From positions 434,001 through 498,000 of the forward strand of contig NZ_JQLG01000004.1 in assembly GCF_000744115.1 (NCBI RefSeq): DNA of 64,000 nt, written 5' to 3'. A program made the translations under genes and the position numbers. Source of the DNA: Carnobacterium alterfunditum DSM 5972 (GTDB lineage Bacteria > Bacillota > Bacilli > Lactobacillales > Carnobacteriaceae). The notes under the pieces are model-generated. The model was not told where the DNA came from. It worked only from the letters and a program-made list of their open reading frames with translations, and ran no database searches. Below are positions 24,387-32,533 of this stretch, piece after piece (positions within the stretch are counted from its first letter, which is position 1; the number at the start of each line of letters is the position of its first letter).

Positions 24387-27146
24387 TTAGTGCTTGTTCC
24401 AAAATACGTGGTTTACTGCTAATGCTATTGTTCCTACTAAAGAAAGCCAAGCCCCTACGATCAAAAATGGTGGTTGGTACGTAAACGTGACTGCTGAAGT
24501 TCCAGATTCTAACGGAAGTCCAATAAACCCTTCATTAACAAGAATCGTTTCAACCTTTTTACCATTCACTTCTGCTTTCCAACCCTCAGTATAGGGAATC
24601 GTTGTGGATAAGATAGAAGATTCGGTCATTGTCACTGAGCCGCTAACCATTTTATTCGTAAATTGTTCTATATTTAATTGATTGGCTCTTTTTTCTGCAA
24701 CTCTAGCTGAATAACCTGCATCTTTCGGAACGACAAATACCGTAATGTCTTCCAATGCGTATTCTCCTGCTTCAGAAAATTGAAGCGAAATCGTTTTTTC
24801 TTTGCTATTTTCATCTTGATACCCCATATTAAACAACATTTCTGAACGTTTGATATAAGAACTAAAACTTAAAACGTCTGATTGGCGAATCGCTTTTTTT
24901 CGTTCGCCTAATGCTACCTTAGCAGTAAAACTAGTCGGTGTTCTTGTCAAAGGATCACTTGTACTTGGCGTAAAATCTAATCCTTCTAAATAAACATAGA
25001 CTTCAGTATTTTGTAGAGCGGTTGGGTCATCTACTATTAGTTCAACTTTCCCGTTACTCTCTTTTATTATTATTTTCTCTTCTTCAACACTAGCTTTAAT
25101 TGGATCATTTGAGACCAATTGATAGTCTTCACTTTTGACCTCTAATGGCTGATCAAATAATGTTAAGTCGGTCGTATCTCCTTCTTCTGACTCTACAATA
25201 ACTCCATACGATAAGAACTGCTCTTTCTCAATGGGGTTCAGTTGTCTAAACGATTCATAGGTTAAATAAGTCGTATTGGCATAGGCAAAAGGAAAGTAAT
25301 TTTTTGTTTCAGCTACAATAAAAGAGGAACTCTTATCAGAAAGGTCTTCTGCTACTTCATACCCGTATGGAAGATAGGCTTCATTTTCTTTTTCTGTAAG
25401 AATGTAACGAACGCCTAAAAAATTATTGGCGATTTGGCGATCGTCAAAACCATTCCTTAAGGGCTGAATAAGTTGAAATTGCCCTGTTTCTAATTGTTGG
25501 GCAAAATTTGAAATAAATCCATTTGAAACCGATAAATATGAATTCAATCCCATTTCTTCTAGGATGATCATCTGGTTTTTCACATGATTATCCTTACTCG
25601 TGACTCCAATGCGAGAGATATCTTGATTTTGTGGCAGTTCTTGCTCTAGCCCATCAAAGGTTGATAAGTAATTTTCATCTACCGTTCCGTAGTCTAGCGA
25701 TAATTCTATCTTGTTTTGTCCCCATGGATAATAGTAATCCATAGCACTAAAACCTAAATCAACCATAATAACCACTAATAAAAAGGCCGAATAGAGCCAC
25801 TTAGAACGCCTTGTTAACGGCTTCCTAGTTTGTTGTCTATTTGCTGAAAATAGCAACAGCCACATCATTCCTGCAAAAATCAAGGGAGCAACATAAGCTG
25901 TTTTAAAACCGACAACTTGCATGATCAGAACAATTGCTCCGCTGTATACTAGGAGCACCGCTCCCATTGCTGAATATTCTTTTTTCTTTAATTTGAAGCG
26001 ACTATTGAAAAGCATCGCAGCTCCCAATGAAATAAATAAAGGAATAGCAAAGGTCCATCGGTTATATGGACCAGCGAAGCCATTCATTATGGAGCCAAAT
26101 GCCGGCAATAGCAATATTACGGCAAATAAAGCTAGGCTTCCAGAAATAAAGCCGAATTCTTTACGCTTCATCCACAGCATCGGCAGCAATAATAAAGCAA
26201 AGGAAGAAAAGCCAAATACTGTCCATAAATACCGTTCAGAAACGAATACATTTAAAATTAATGACCAATAGTATTTAGTAGGATAAATCAGCAATCCGCT
26301 TGCAAATTCTCCTGGCTCTCTTGAAGATTGTAAGAATCCCCCTACGATTGGGACGAATAATACACTTGAGAGCACTAATCCTATCAGATAAGAATAAATG
26401 GATGTCCAGACATACGTCAGAAAATGTCTGATGGTCTTTTTGCCATAAAGCTGAAAATACCGTATAACAGCATAGATAAAAATCAATACACTCAACATAT
26501 AAAAAAAATAAAAATTGCTGCACGCACTGAGAAAAATGGCGACTATGAATACTGTATTTGATTTATTGTGGAGAATCTTTTCGATCCCAATACACAACAA
26601 CGGGAAAAACAGCATTGGCATAAGAAAAAAAGGATGCCGAGTGACATTTAAAATGACATAGAAAGTAAAGGTATACATCATTGAACCAACTAAAGCACCT
26701 GAACTGCCAACCTGCATCTCGCGACAATAAAACAAAAAGGCCATACCTATAAAATAAAGACGCAGCAGTATCAAAACATGAAAAGCAAGTTCAGTCATAC
26801 TTGTAGGAAATAGCAAACCAAGATAAACAAACGGATCACCGATCACATAATACCCGTAAGCACTTAGTACGTCTGCACCCATTCCATTTGTCCAGTCCCA
26901 AAATGGTAACCCAACTGAGGGGTCTGCGAAGTAGTCTTTTATTAAAGCGAGATAATCTTTGAAAATTAAATAGTGCTGTGAAAAACCGTCTCCTTGCCAA
27001 ATAAACGATTTTTGCATCACTACAAAGTAACTGTAGATCCCGACGATCATGATCAAGAACAACCCAGTAAAGAGAGCAAAAGTCCGTTTAGTGATTTTCT
27101 TTTCTTCAAATAGGTTCTCGCCAAGGTCTTTTAACAACTGATTCAC
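24387..27146 (-). CDS. yfhO: YfhO family GT-C membrane glycosyltransferase
   Basis: A 919-residue polytopic membrane protein with about twelve N-terminal helices, an extracellular beta-rich domain (roughly residues 480-880) and a last helix near the C-terminus (LIVGAWLSLVGTIALAV). The first loop has FIWQGDGFSQHYLIFKDYL, where the acidic residues of a GT-C active site are expected, and DPFVYLGLLFP is typical of YfhO. In B. subtilis and Listeria, YfhO-type enzymes transfer a sugar from undecaprenyl phosphate to lipoteichoic acid outside the cell. The neighbouring CsbB- and GtrA-like genes, overlapping in one operon, supply the lipid-linked donor. The sugar identity is not deducible. Confidence 0.82.
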   Translation of the reverse strand: MNQLLKDLGENLFEEKKITKRTFALFTGLFLIMIVGIYSYFVVMQKSFIWQGDGFSQHYLIFKDYLALIKDYFADPSVGLPFWDWTNGMGADVLSAYGYYVIGDPFVYLGLLFPTSMTELAFHVLILLRLYFIGMAFLFYCREMQVGSSGALVGSMMYTFTFYVILNVTRHPFFLMPMLFFPLLCIGIEKILHNKSNTVFIVAIFLSACSNFYFFYMLSVLIFIYAVIRYFQLYGKKTIRHFLTYVWTSIYSYLIGLVLSSVLFVPIVGGFLQSSREPGEFASGLLIYPTKYYWSLILNVFVSERYLWTVFGFSSFALLLLPMLWMKRKEFGFISGSLALFAVILLLPAFGSIMNGFAGPYNRWTFAIPLFISLGAAMLFNSRFKLKKKEYSAMGAVLLVYSGAIVLIMQVVGFKTAYVAPLIFAGMMWLLLFSANRQQTRKPLTRRSKWLYSAFLLVVIMVDLGFSAMDYYYPWGQNKIELSLDYGTVDENYLSTFDGLEQELPQNQDISRIGVTSKDNHVKNQMIILEEMGLNSYLSVSNGFISNFAQQLETGQFQLIQPLRNGFDDRQIANNFLGVRYILTEKENEAYLPYGYEVAEDLSDKSSSFIVAETKNYFPFAYANTTYLTYESFRQLNPIEKEQFLSYGVIVESEEGDTTDLTLFDQPLEVKSEDYQLVSNDPIKASVEEEKIIIKESNGKVELIVDDPTALQNTEVYVYLEGLDFTPSTSDPLTRTPTSFTAKVALGERKKAIRQSDVLSFSSYIKRSEMLFNMGYQDENSKEKTISLQFSEAGEYALEDITVFVVPKDAGYSARVAEKRANQLNIEQFTNKMVSGSVTMTESSILSTTIPYTEGWKAEVNGKKVETILVNEGFIGLPLESGTSAVTFTYQPPFLIVGAWLSLVGTIALAVNHVFWNKH

Positions 27147-27559
27147 TCTCCTTGTTTAAAAATAAAGAATTTACTGAACGCATAATTCAATACCACAACA
27201 ATAAATTGTGTGATGATTTTTGCCCAGTTCGCATCCAGATCCAATCCATCAACTAGCAGCCACATACTTCCCATATCAAAAACAGCTGACAATAAACGAA
27301 AAGAGACAAACAAACTAAATTCTTTCAGCCACAATTGAAAAGTCGGCGTGGCTGATTTGAACACATATTTTTTATTGGTAAAAAAAGCAAATAAAATTGA
27401 AACAATAATGGTGATGGCATTTGCAAACAAATAATGCACTCCAAGAATAGAATCAAATAAATAGAAAACAACAATATTTACAACGGTTGTCAGACCTCCG
27501 AAAACCAAATAACCAATTACTTCGTCGTATTTACTAATGAGCTTTTTTATCTTTGTCAT
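27143..27559 (-). CDS. GtrA family membrane protein (putative lipid-linked sugar flippase)
   Basis: A 138-residue protein with four transmembrane helices, starting with DEVIGYLVFGGLTTVVNIVVFYLF and containing NKKYVFKS between helices 2 and 3, both GtrA/GtcA hallmarks. It overlaps the csbB-like gene by 26 bases and the yfhO-like gene by four. GtrA-type proteins are thought to flip undecaprenyl-phosphate-linked sugar across the membrane, which would connect CsbB (inside) with YfhO (outside). That role is from family knowledge. Confidence 0.85.
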   Translation of the reverse strand: MTKIKKLISKYDEVIGYLVFGGLTTVVNIVVFYLFDSILGVHYLFANAITIIVSILFAFFTNKKYVFKSATPTFQLWLKEFSLFVSFRLLSAVFDMGSMWLLVDGLDLDANWAKIITQFIVVVLNYAFSKFFIFKQGE

Positions 27560-28553
27560 CTCTTACATCCATCGCTTTCTTTGCTTCTTTTAGTTTGTCG
27601 GGGACTGCTTCATCCTCTTCAGTTTCTCCTTCTGAATATTCTTGAATAAAGTAAACTGGTCGTTCCTTCGTTTCGATAAAAACACGACCCAAATACTCAC
27701 CAATAATTCCAAGTGAAATGAGTTGGATACCGCCTAAAAATAAAATACCAGCAATTAAAGAAGGATATCCGTCCACATTTGCCCCAAATAAAGCTGTGCG
27801 AATAATTTCAACAGCTAAATAGATAAAGGAAAGTATTGAGATACTGGTTCCGATAATTGACCAGATCCTTAAAGGGATCGTGCTGTAGGAGGTGATCCCA
27901 TTCAATGCTAAATTCATCAAATCTGAGATGTTCCATTTTGTTTCTCCACCAGCTCTAGCTTCTGCTATATAAGAAATTTCTTTCTTTTTAAATCCTATCC
28001 AACCATACATTCCTTTCGTGTAACGCTCATGCTCTCTAAGCTTAGTCAACGCTTGAATACATTTTTTATCTAACAATCTAAAGTCGCCTGCTTGAGGATA
28101 AACTTTTACTTTCGCAACCTTTTGCAGTACTCGGTAATACATAGTAGATGTCCATTTTTTTAACCATGTTTCCCCTTCGCGTTCTTTTCGAACGGCATAA
28201 ACATCGTCATAGCCTTTTTCCCACCATTGGATCATTTCAGCAAACATCTCTGGTGGTTGCTGAAGATCAGCATCGATAGTGATTAGAGCATCGCCATTAG
28301 CGTAATCAAATCCTGCTAACATAGCTGGTTCTTTTCCAAAATTACGGGATAGATCTACATATTGCACACGTGGATCATTTTGTTTAAAAGCTTTTATCTG
28401 CTCAAGTGTTCTATCGGTACTTCCATCATTAACAAATAGAAATTCAAATTGATACTGAGGTAAACCTCCACAAACGCTGTCTAATTTTTCATACATTTTG
28501 TCAATTACTGCTTCTTCATTATATGCGGGAATCAATATCGTAATCGTCTTCAT
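27534..28553 (-). CDS. csbB: CsbB/GtrB-like undecaprenyl-phosphate glycosyltransferase (GT2)
   Basis: A 339-residue GT2 enzyme with a cytoplasmic GT-A domain (LIPAYNEEAVID, FVNDGSTDRTL, IDADLQQPPE with the DAD metal motif, QAGDFRLLD) and two C-terminal transmembrane helices around residues 230-290. This layout is that of CsbB and other polyisoprenyl-phosphate hexose synthases. It makes an undecaprenyl-phosphate-linked sugar on the inner face of the membrane. The last 40 residues are highly charged (Glu/Asp/Lys) and not typical of the family. First gene of a three-gene operon. Confidence 0.88.
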   Translation of the reverse strand: MKTITILIPAYNEEAVIDKMYEKLDSVCGGLPQYQFEFLFVNDGSTDRTLEQIKAFKQNDPRVQYVDLSRNFGKEPAMLAGFDYANGDALITIDADLQQPPEMFAEMIQWWEKGYDDVYAVRKEREGETWLKKWTSTMYYRVLQKVAKVKVYPQAGDFRLLDKKCIQALTKLREHERYTKGMYGWIGFKKKEISYIAEARAGGETKWNISDLMNLALNGITSYSTIPLRIWSIIGTSISILSFIYLAVEIIRTALFGANVDGYPSLIAGILFLGGIQLISLGIIGEYLGRVFIETKERPVYFIQEYSEGETEEDEAVPDKLKEAKKAMDVRDDKDKKAH

Positions 28554-28613
28554 TTTATCTTACCTTCCATTTCGTACATCGAACTCACTATCCTACGAGT
28601 CCGTCTCTCAACT

Positions 28614-28642
28614 AGTATATCCTACCGAAAAAACGACGTCTA
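28614..28642 (-). promoter_or_regulatory. Promoter of the csbB-gtrA-yfhO operon
   Basis: Minus-strand TAGACG and TATACT with 17-base spacing lie about 60 bases before the csbB-like start. Confidence 0.55.
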
Positions 28643-28929
28643 TTTTTGTTACTTCTAAATGAGAAAATTCTCTTAAATAGCCAAAAGTATGCGATTTCAT
28701 TACATAGATTACAAAACCGGAACAGAAAGCTGATTCCACATAACAGATATCAGGGTGTTCCACGATTGTTGAGTAAATGAGGGTGCTAAGGAGTAGTCTG
28801 ATTTCCATTACATAATCGGATCCTCAAAAGATAATTACTCCTTCTTATAAAATGATTACTTTTATCCCTTTATAACATCTATAAAGTCCTTAAAATATCT
28901 TTTTCTTTCTACCCTTAAGAAACAGATAG

Positions 28930-28938
28930 TGTTAAACT
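28930..28938 (+). promoter_or_regulatory. Candidate extended -10 promoter of ndk
   Basis: TGTTAAACT fits an extended -10 and sits 36 bases before the ndk start. No clear -35 is visible. Confidence 0.35.
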
Positions 28939-28973
28939 CTTATTAAGTAAACTTCTAAAGGAGATGATTGGAA

Positions 28974-29375
28974 ATGACAGAAAAAACGCTTGTATTGATC
29001 AAGCCAGACGCGGTAGAAAGAAACCTAATTGGGAGCATTTTAGTAGAATATGAAAGAAATGGTTTGAAAGTTCTTGATATGAAATTAATCAACGCTTCTA
29101 CAGAAATGGCAGAACAACATTATGCAGAACATAGTGGGAAACCGTTTTTCAACCGCTTAGTTTCTTATCTTACAAGAAGTCCATTGGTTGCTCTTGTTTT
29201 AAAAGGTGAAAATGCCATCAGTCGCGTTCGGGCATTGAATGGAACAACAGATCCTGAAGATTCCCAAGACAATACGATTCGTGCTCTGTATGGTCTTAGT
29301 ATGGCTGAAAATACTGTTCACGCTTCTGATTCACTTGAAAGTGCTACTAGAGAACGTTCGATTTGGTTTAGCTAA
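28974..29375 (+). CDS. ndk: Nucleoside-diphosphate kinase
   Basis: A 133-residue Ndk, the usual length, which equalises nucleoside di- and triphosphate pools with a phosphohistidine intermediate. It begins KTLVLIKPDAVERNLIGSIL (the KPD motif), has HYAEHSGKPFFNRLVSYLTRSPLVALVL, and the active-site histidine in NTVHASDS, where most Ndks have the sequence N-x-x-HGSDS. ATG at 28974 is favoured over TTG at 28968 by the AAGGAG site ten bases upstream. Monocistronic. Confidence 0.95.
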   Translation: MTEKTLVLIKPDAVERNLIGSILVEYERNGLKVLDMKLINASTEMAEQHYAEHSGKPFFNRLVSYLTRSPLVALVLKGENAISRVRALNGTTDPEDSQDNTIRALYGLSMAENTVHASDSLESATRERSIWFS

Positions 29376-29389
29376 AAGTTATGCTACAT

Positions 29390-29430
29390 TAAAATACCTA
29401 CCAAAATTAGCTTGGTAGGTATTTTAAGTT
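29390..29430 (+). terminator. Probable terminator of ndk
   Basis: A perfect 13-bp stem (29390-29402 with 29414-29426) lies 15 bases after the stop; the following sequence is only moderately T-rich. Confidence 0.55.
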
Positions 29431-29485
29431 ATGTGACAAGTAGTGTTACTTTTTTTAAGCTCTAGTTCAAACAGTATGGGTGATT

Positions 29486-29668
29486 CAAAAAAAATTTCTT
29501 CTGGAATGGACGAGTTTGCTCGTGAAACCATGGCACCGCTTGAAGCCTAAAGAGAAGTCTTCCAGCTTTCAAGCTTCAAACACACCGTAATCGCTGAAGC
29601 GCCAACGTTGTGTAATTCTCATTGAATCCTTAACATGGTTACAAGCAGCTCTATTCCGCCAGAAATTT
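29486..29668 (-). repeat. Palindromic intergenic repeat, copy B (subfamily 2)
   Basis: In reverse orientation it reads AAATTTCTGGCGGAATAG-GCTTGTAACCATG and ends CCATGG-GAGCAAACTCG-CATTCCAGAAGAAATTT. The interior, with CGCTTCAGCG, AGCTTGAAAG and CTGGAAGAC blocks, matches copies D and E near 61.3-61.7 kb but is more diverged. It lies between ndk and malR in the ndk-malR convergent gap, the remainder of which holds only terminators. Confidence 0.82.
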
Positions 29669-29712
29669 GGATAAGTAATTGGATCAAAGCTATTAACATT
29701 AAAAAATTATCG

Positions 29713-29757
29713 ACCAAAAAGGACATTCTTTAGATAAGAATGTCCTTTTTTGGTTTT
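29713..29757 (-). terminator. Terminator of malR and the mal operon
   Basis: A stem of about 18 bp (29713-29730 with 29736-29754) follows the malR stop immediately; T5 and, shortly after, T6 follow on the minus strand. Confidence 0.75.
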
Positions 29758-30781
29758 ATTCTGTTCTACTTTTGCACGAATCTCGTTCAATGATCTTGTG
29801 CGGCAAGATAACTTTCATTGCTATTGTTTGTCTGCCTTCGATAAATTCAACCAATTTCTCCACTACTTGACTGCTCAAATAATCAATATGGACGTCGATC
29901 GAAGTTAACGCTGGTTGGATCATTTCAGCAAAAATAGAATTATTGAAACTAATAATCGAAACATCATTTGGCACCGATAATCCAATATCTTTCAAAAAAT
30001 TACTTAGACTCATAGCTACTATATCATCACTCGCTACTACTGCTGTGGGATGTTCCTCAGCAAGAAATAATGCTGCCAATCGCTGTTTATACTCTGTTCC
30101 TTTAAAGGCTTCTGCGATAACATAAGTTGGATCAATGGCTATATTCGCTGCCGTCAGAGCCTGTTGGTAGCCCGATAAACGTTCAGCTGTAACCATTTCA
30201 TCCATGTCGTTACAAATATAGGCAATCTTTTGATGATTTAACCCAATCACATAATTTGTTGCATCTTTTCCGGCTAATTGGTTATCGTTATCGACATATA
30301 AGATTTCATTTTCATGCTGATAAGGTTTTCCAATAATGGCATAATTCAATTTCTCCTGATACAAATAGTCGATCACTTGATCTTCTTTTTTAGAATATAA
30401 GACGATAAAACCGTCTGCTCGACCACCTTTTGCCATCATTCGAATACTCTCTAATAATTCTTCTTCTGTTGTCCCTGAAGCAATAGCCACCATGTATTTT
30501 TTTTCATTACAGGTCTTACTGATACCGCGAATCATTTCTAAAAAGAAAGGATTTTGGAAGACTAACCCGTCCGATACAGGCAAAACAATTCCAATCGTCT
30601 GGGTGTTTTGATTCACTAATCCTCGTGCTGCCAAATTAGGTTGATACCCAAGTTCTTTCATTATCAAACGAACTTTTTTCTTCGTTTTTTCGCTAATACT
30701 TGAATGATCTTGAATCGTTCGAGAAACGGTTGAGGTCGCCACACCTGCTTTTTTTGCAACATCTTTAATCGTGATCGCCAT
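29756..30781 (-). CDS. malR: LacI-family maltose operon regulator MalR
   Basis: A 341-residue LacI/GalR repressor. The N-terminal helix-turn-helix is TIKDVAKKAGVATSTVSRTI with the hinge helix NLAARGLVNQNTQTIGIVLP, followed by a periplasmic-binding-like effector domain (KDATNYVIGLNHQKIAYIC, AVVASDDIVAMSLSNFL). It is encoded behind galM at the end of the maltose operon. Two CGCAAACG-type palindromes in the divergent control region match the MalR operators known from streptococci. The effector is inferred to be maltose or a derivative. Confidence 0.88.
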   Translation of the reverse strand: MAITIKDVAKKAGVATSTVSRTIQDHSSISEKTKKKVRLIMKELGYQPNLAARGLVNQNTQTIGIVLPVSDGLVFQNPFFLEMIRGISKTCNEKKYMVAIASGTTEEELLESIRMMAKGGRADGFIVLYSKKEDQVIDYLYQEKLNYAIIGKPYQHENEILYVDNDNQLAGKDATNYVIGLNHQKIAYICNDMDEMVTAERLSGYQQALTAANIAIDPTYVIAEAFKGTEYKQRLAALFLAEEHPTAVVASDDIVAMSLSNFLKDIGLSVPNDVSIISFNNSIFAEMIQPALTSIDVHIDYLSSQVVEKLVEFIEGRQTIAMKVILPHKIIERDSCKSRTE

Positions 30782-30858
30782 CTGCCCACTCCCTCAACCT
30801 GTATTGTTTTTGTTTCTTTCTCTTATCATAAGTTAGAAATTAACGATTAGCAAGACTG

Positions 30859-31860
30859 TCAAGCAGAAAAATGATAGGTTGTTTGTGAAAAGTATTGCTC
30901 TCCTGGTTTTAAAACGATTGATTGGAAATGAGGATGATGAACAGCGTCCGGCAACTCTTGCGTTTCGAGAGCAATTCCTAAGTGACTGCACATTTTTTTG
31001 CCCATCACTATGTATTCTTCATCCATTCCGGTTGTCGAAAAAACGACGACTGCTTCTCTAGTCGTACGAATCGCCACTTGTCGACCACTTTCTGGTTCAT
31101 TTAACAACACGTTTCCAGTGGTTAATTTAAAAGGTGTGTCATAGCCAGTAGGTTGTTTTGCTAATGCTTCGCTTATGAAAATAGAATTTCGGAAATCGTA
31201 AGGTGTTCCATCAACTGGGATCAACCTTCCCGTCGGGCATTTATCAGCTCCAACTTCAGCATAAACAGCGCTGGCAATTTGCAATTTATGGTTTAAAATA
31301 GTCCGTTTGGCTGACCCGCTCAAGTTGAAATACGTATGGTTCGTCGGATTGAACAATGTTGTTGCATCCGTCTCTGCTCGAATATCCATAGTCCAAACGG
31401 CCTTTTCAGTCCATCGATAAACCACTTTTACCGTTAAGTTTCCTGGATACCCGTTGTCTCCAGCTGGACTTTTATGGGTAAAGATAATATCGATAAAATC
31501 GGCAGCTTCATTTACTTCAGTGTCCCATATAATTTGACTGAAATTGGCCCGACCACCATGAATATGGTGCGGCCCTTCATTTTGAGTCAATTTATAGGTT
31601 TCCCATGTTCCGTTTTTGATTCGTCCGGCTACTCGTCCAACTAACGCACCAAAGTAGGGCGAATCCTCAATGTACTCTTCAAGAGTATCAAAGCCCAACA
31701 CCACATTTTCACAGTTTCCGTTTTTATCAGGTACTTCAATACCGGACACGATCGCTCCGTAATTTAAGCACTTAAAAACAGCACCTTGTGTAGTGGTCAG
31801 TTGGTATTCTGTTATCTCTTGATCGGCTATCCAACCGAATCGCTTTTTAGTAAACTTCAA
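30859..31860 (-). CDS. galM: Aldose 1-epimerase (mutarotase)
   Basis: A 333-residue galactose-mutarotase-fold protein that interconverts alpha and beta anomers of glucose or galactose. Active-site motifs are GRVAGRIKNG, HHIHGG, NPTNHTYFNLSG (catalytic His), and the C-terminal LGIALETQELPDAVHHP with the catalytic Glu. Its start overlaps pgmB by 14 bases, so it belongs to the maltose operon (called malM in Enterococcus). Here it would equilibrate the glucose released by maltose phosphorylase. Confidence 0.92.
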   Translation of the reverse strand: MKFTKKRFGWIADQEITEYQLTTTQGAVFKCLNYGAIVSGIEVPDKNGNCENVVLGFDTLEEYIEDSPYFGALVGRVAGRIKNGTWETYKLTQNEGPHHIHGGRANFSQIIWDTEVNEAADFIDIIFTHKSPAGDNGYPGNLTVKVVYRWTEKAVWTMDIRAETDATTLFNPTNHTYFNLSGSAKRTILNHKLQIASAVYAEVGADKCPTGRLIPVDGTPYDFRNSIFISEALAKQPTGYDTPFKLTTGNVLLNEPESGRQVAIRTTREAVVVFSTTGMDEEYIVMGKKMCSHLGIALETQELPDAVHHPHFQSIVLKPGEQYFSQTTYHFSA

Positions 31861-32518
31861 CAGACTCTGCCCAAACAGCGGTCAATAAATCTGCAGTCAA
31901 CTCATTGGTCGAAGCAACAACTTTAGCAGCTGCTCTCAATGTTGTCTTGTCTCCAACAGCTACTGCTGCCATACCAGCACTATTGATCGATTGAACTCCT
32001 GCCGCTGCATCTTCGATCCCGATGCACTCTTGAACGGATACATTCAATTGCTTAGCTCCTGTTTCAAAAATTTCTGGGTGAGGCTTTCCTGCAGCTAATT
32101 TAGCTGGGTCTACGATCGTATCGAAGAAGTCTTTCAAGCCTAATTTCTCTAAAATATTGGGTCCGTTTTGACTTGCTGAAGCCAACCCCAATAAAATACC
32201 TTTAGCTTTTAGGTCAGACAATAAGGTTTTGATTCCAGGCAAGATATCAGCAGCAGACATTTGCTCAATCATTTTTTTGTAGACATCATTTTTCTTAGTT
32301 GCTAAGGCCTCTTTTTCTGCATTTGAAAAATTTTCTTCTAAGCCGTCTTTAGCCAAAATCAAAGCTAAAGAATCGGTTCGGCTGACGCCTTTTAATTGTT
32401 CATTGAATGCTTCATCTATTTCAATTCCTAATTCGGCACCTAACGCCTTCCATGCTTGGTAATGATAATTGGCTGTGTCTGTCAGGATCCCATCTAAATC
32501 AAATAATACAGCTTTCAT
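31847..32518 (-). CDS. pgmB: Beta-phosphoglucomutase
   Basis: A 223-residue HAD-superfamily enzyme that converts beta-glucose 1-phosphate to glucose 6-phosphate through an aspartyl phosphate. The nucleophile and acid/base are Asp7 and Asp9 in FDLDGILTDTANYHYQAW, a sequence specific to PgmB. GLASASQNGPNIL and the late IEDAAAGVQSINSAGM complete the HAD motifs. It follows malP by 15 bases and takes the beta-glucose 1-phosphate that MalP produces. Confidence 0.95.
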   Translation of the reverse strand: MKAVLFDLDGILTDTANYHYQAWKALGAELGIEIDEAFNEQLKGVSRTDSLALILAKDGLEENFSNAEKEALATKKNDVYKKMIEQMSAADILPGIKTLLSDLKAKGILLGLASASQNGPNILEKLGLKDFFDTIVDPAKLAAGKPHPEIFETGAKQLNVSVQECIGIEDAAAGVQSINSAGMAAVAVGDKTTLRAAAKVVASTNELTADLLTAVWAESVEVY

Positions 32519-32533
32519 TTCGTTTCCACCTTC

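Larger units (their letters stand above)
28554..28973. other. 420-bp gap between the divergent csbB and ndk genes
   Basis: It contains the two promoters listed separately. A 66-codon minus-strand frame (28608-28808) overlaps the csbB promoter and matches no family known to me, so it is not called. Nothing else is recognised. Confidence 0.5.

Noticed and set aside
28608-28808. 66-codon minus-strand frame with GAGGA upstream
   Set aside because: It overlaps the csbB promoter, has no recognisable family and its ribosome site is badly spaced.
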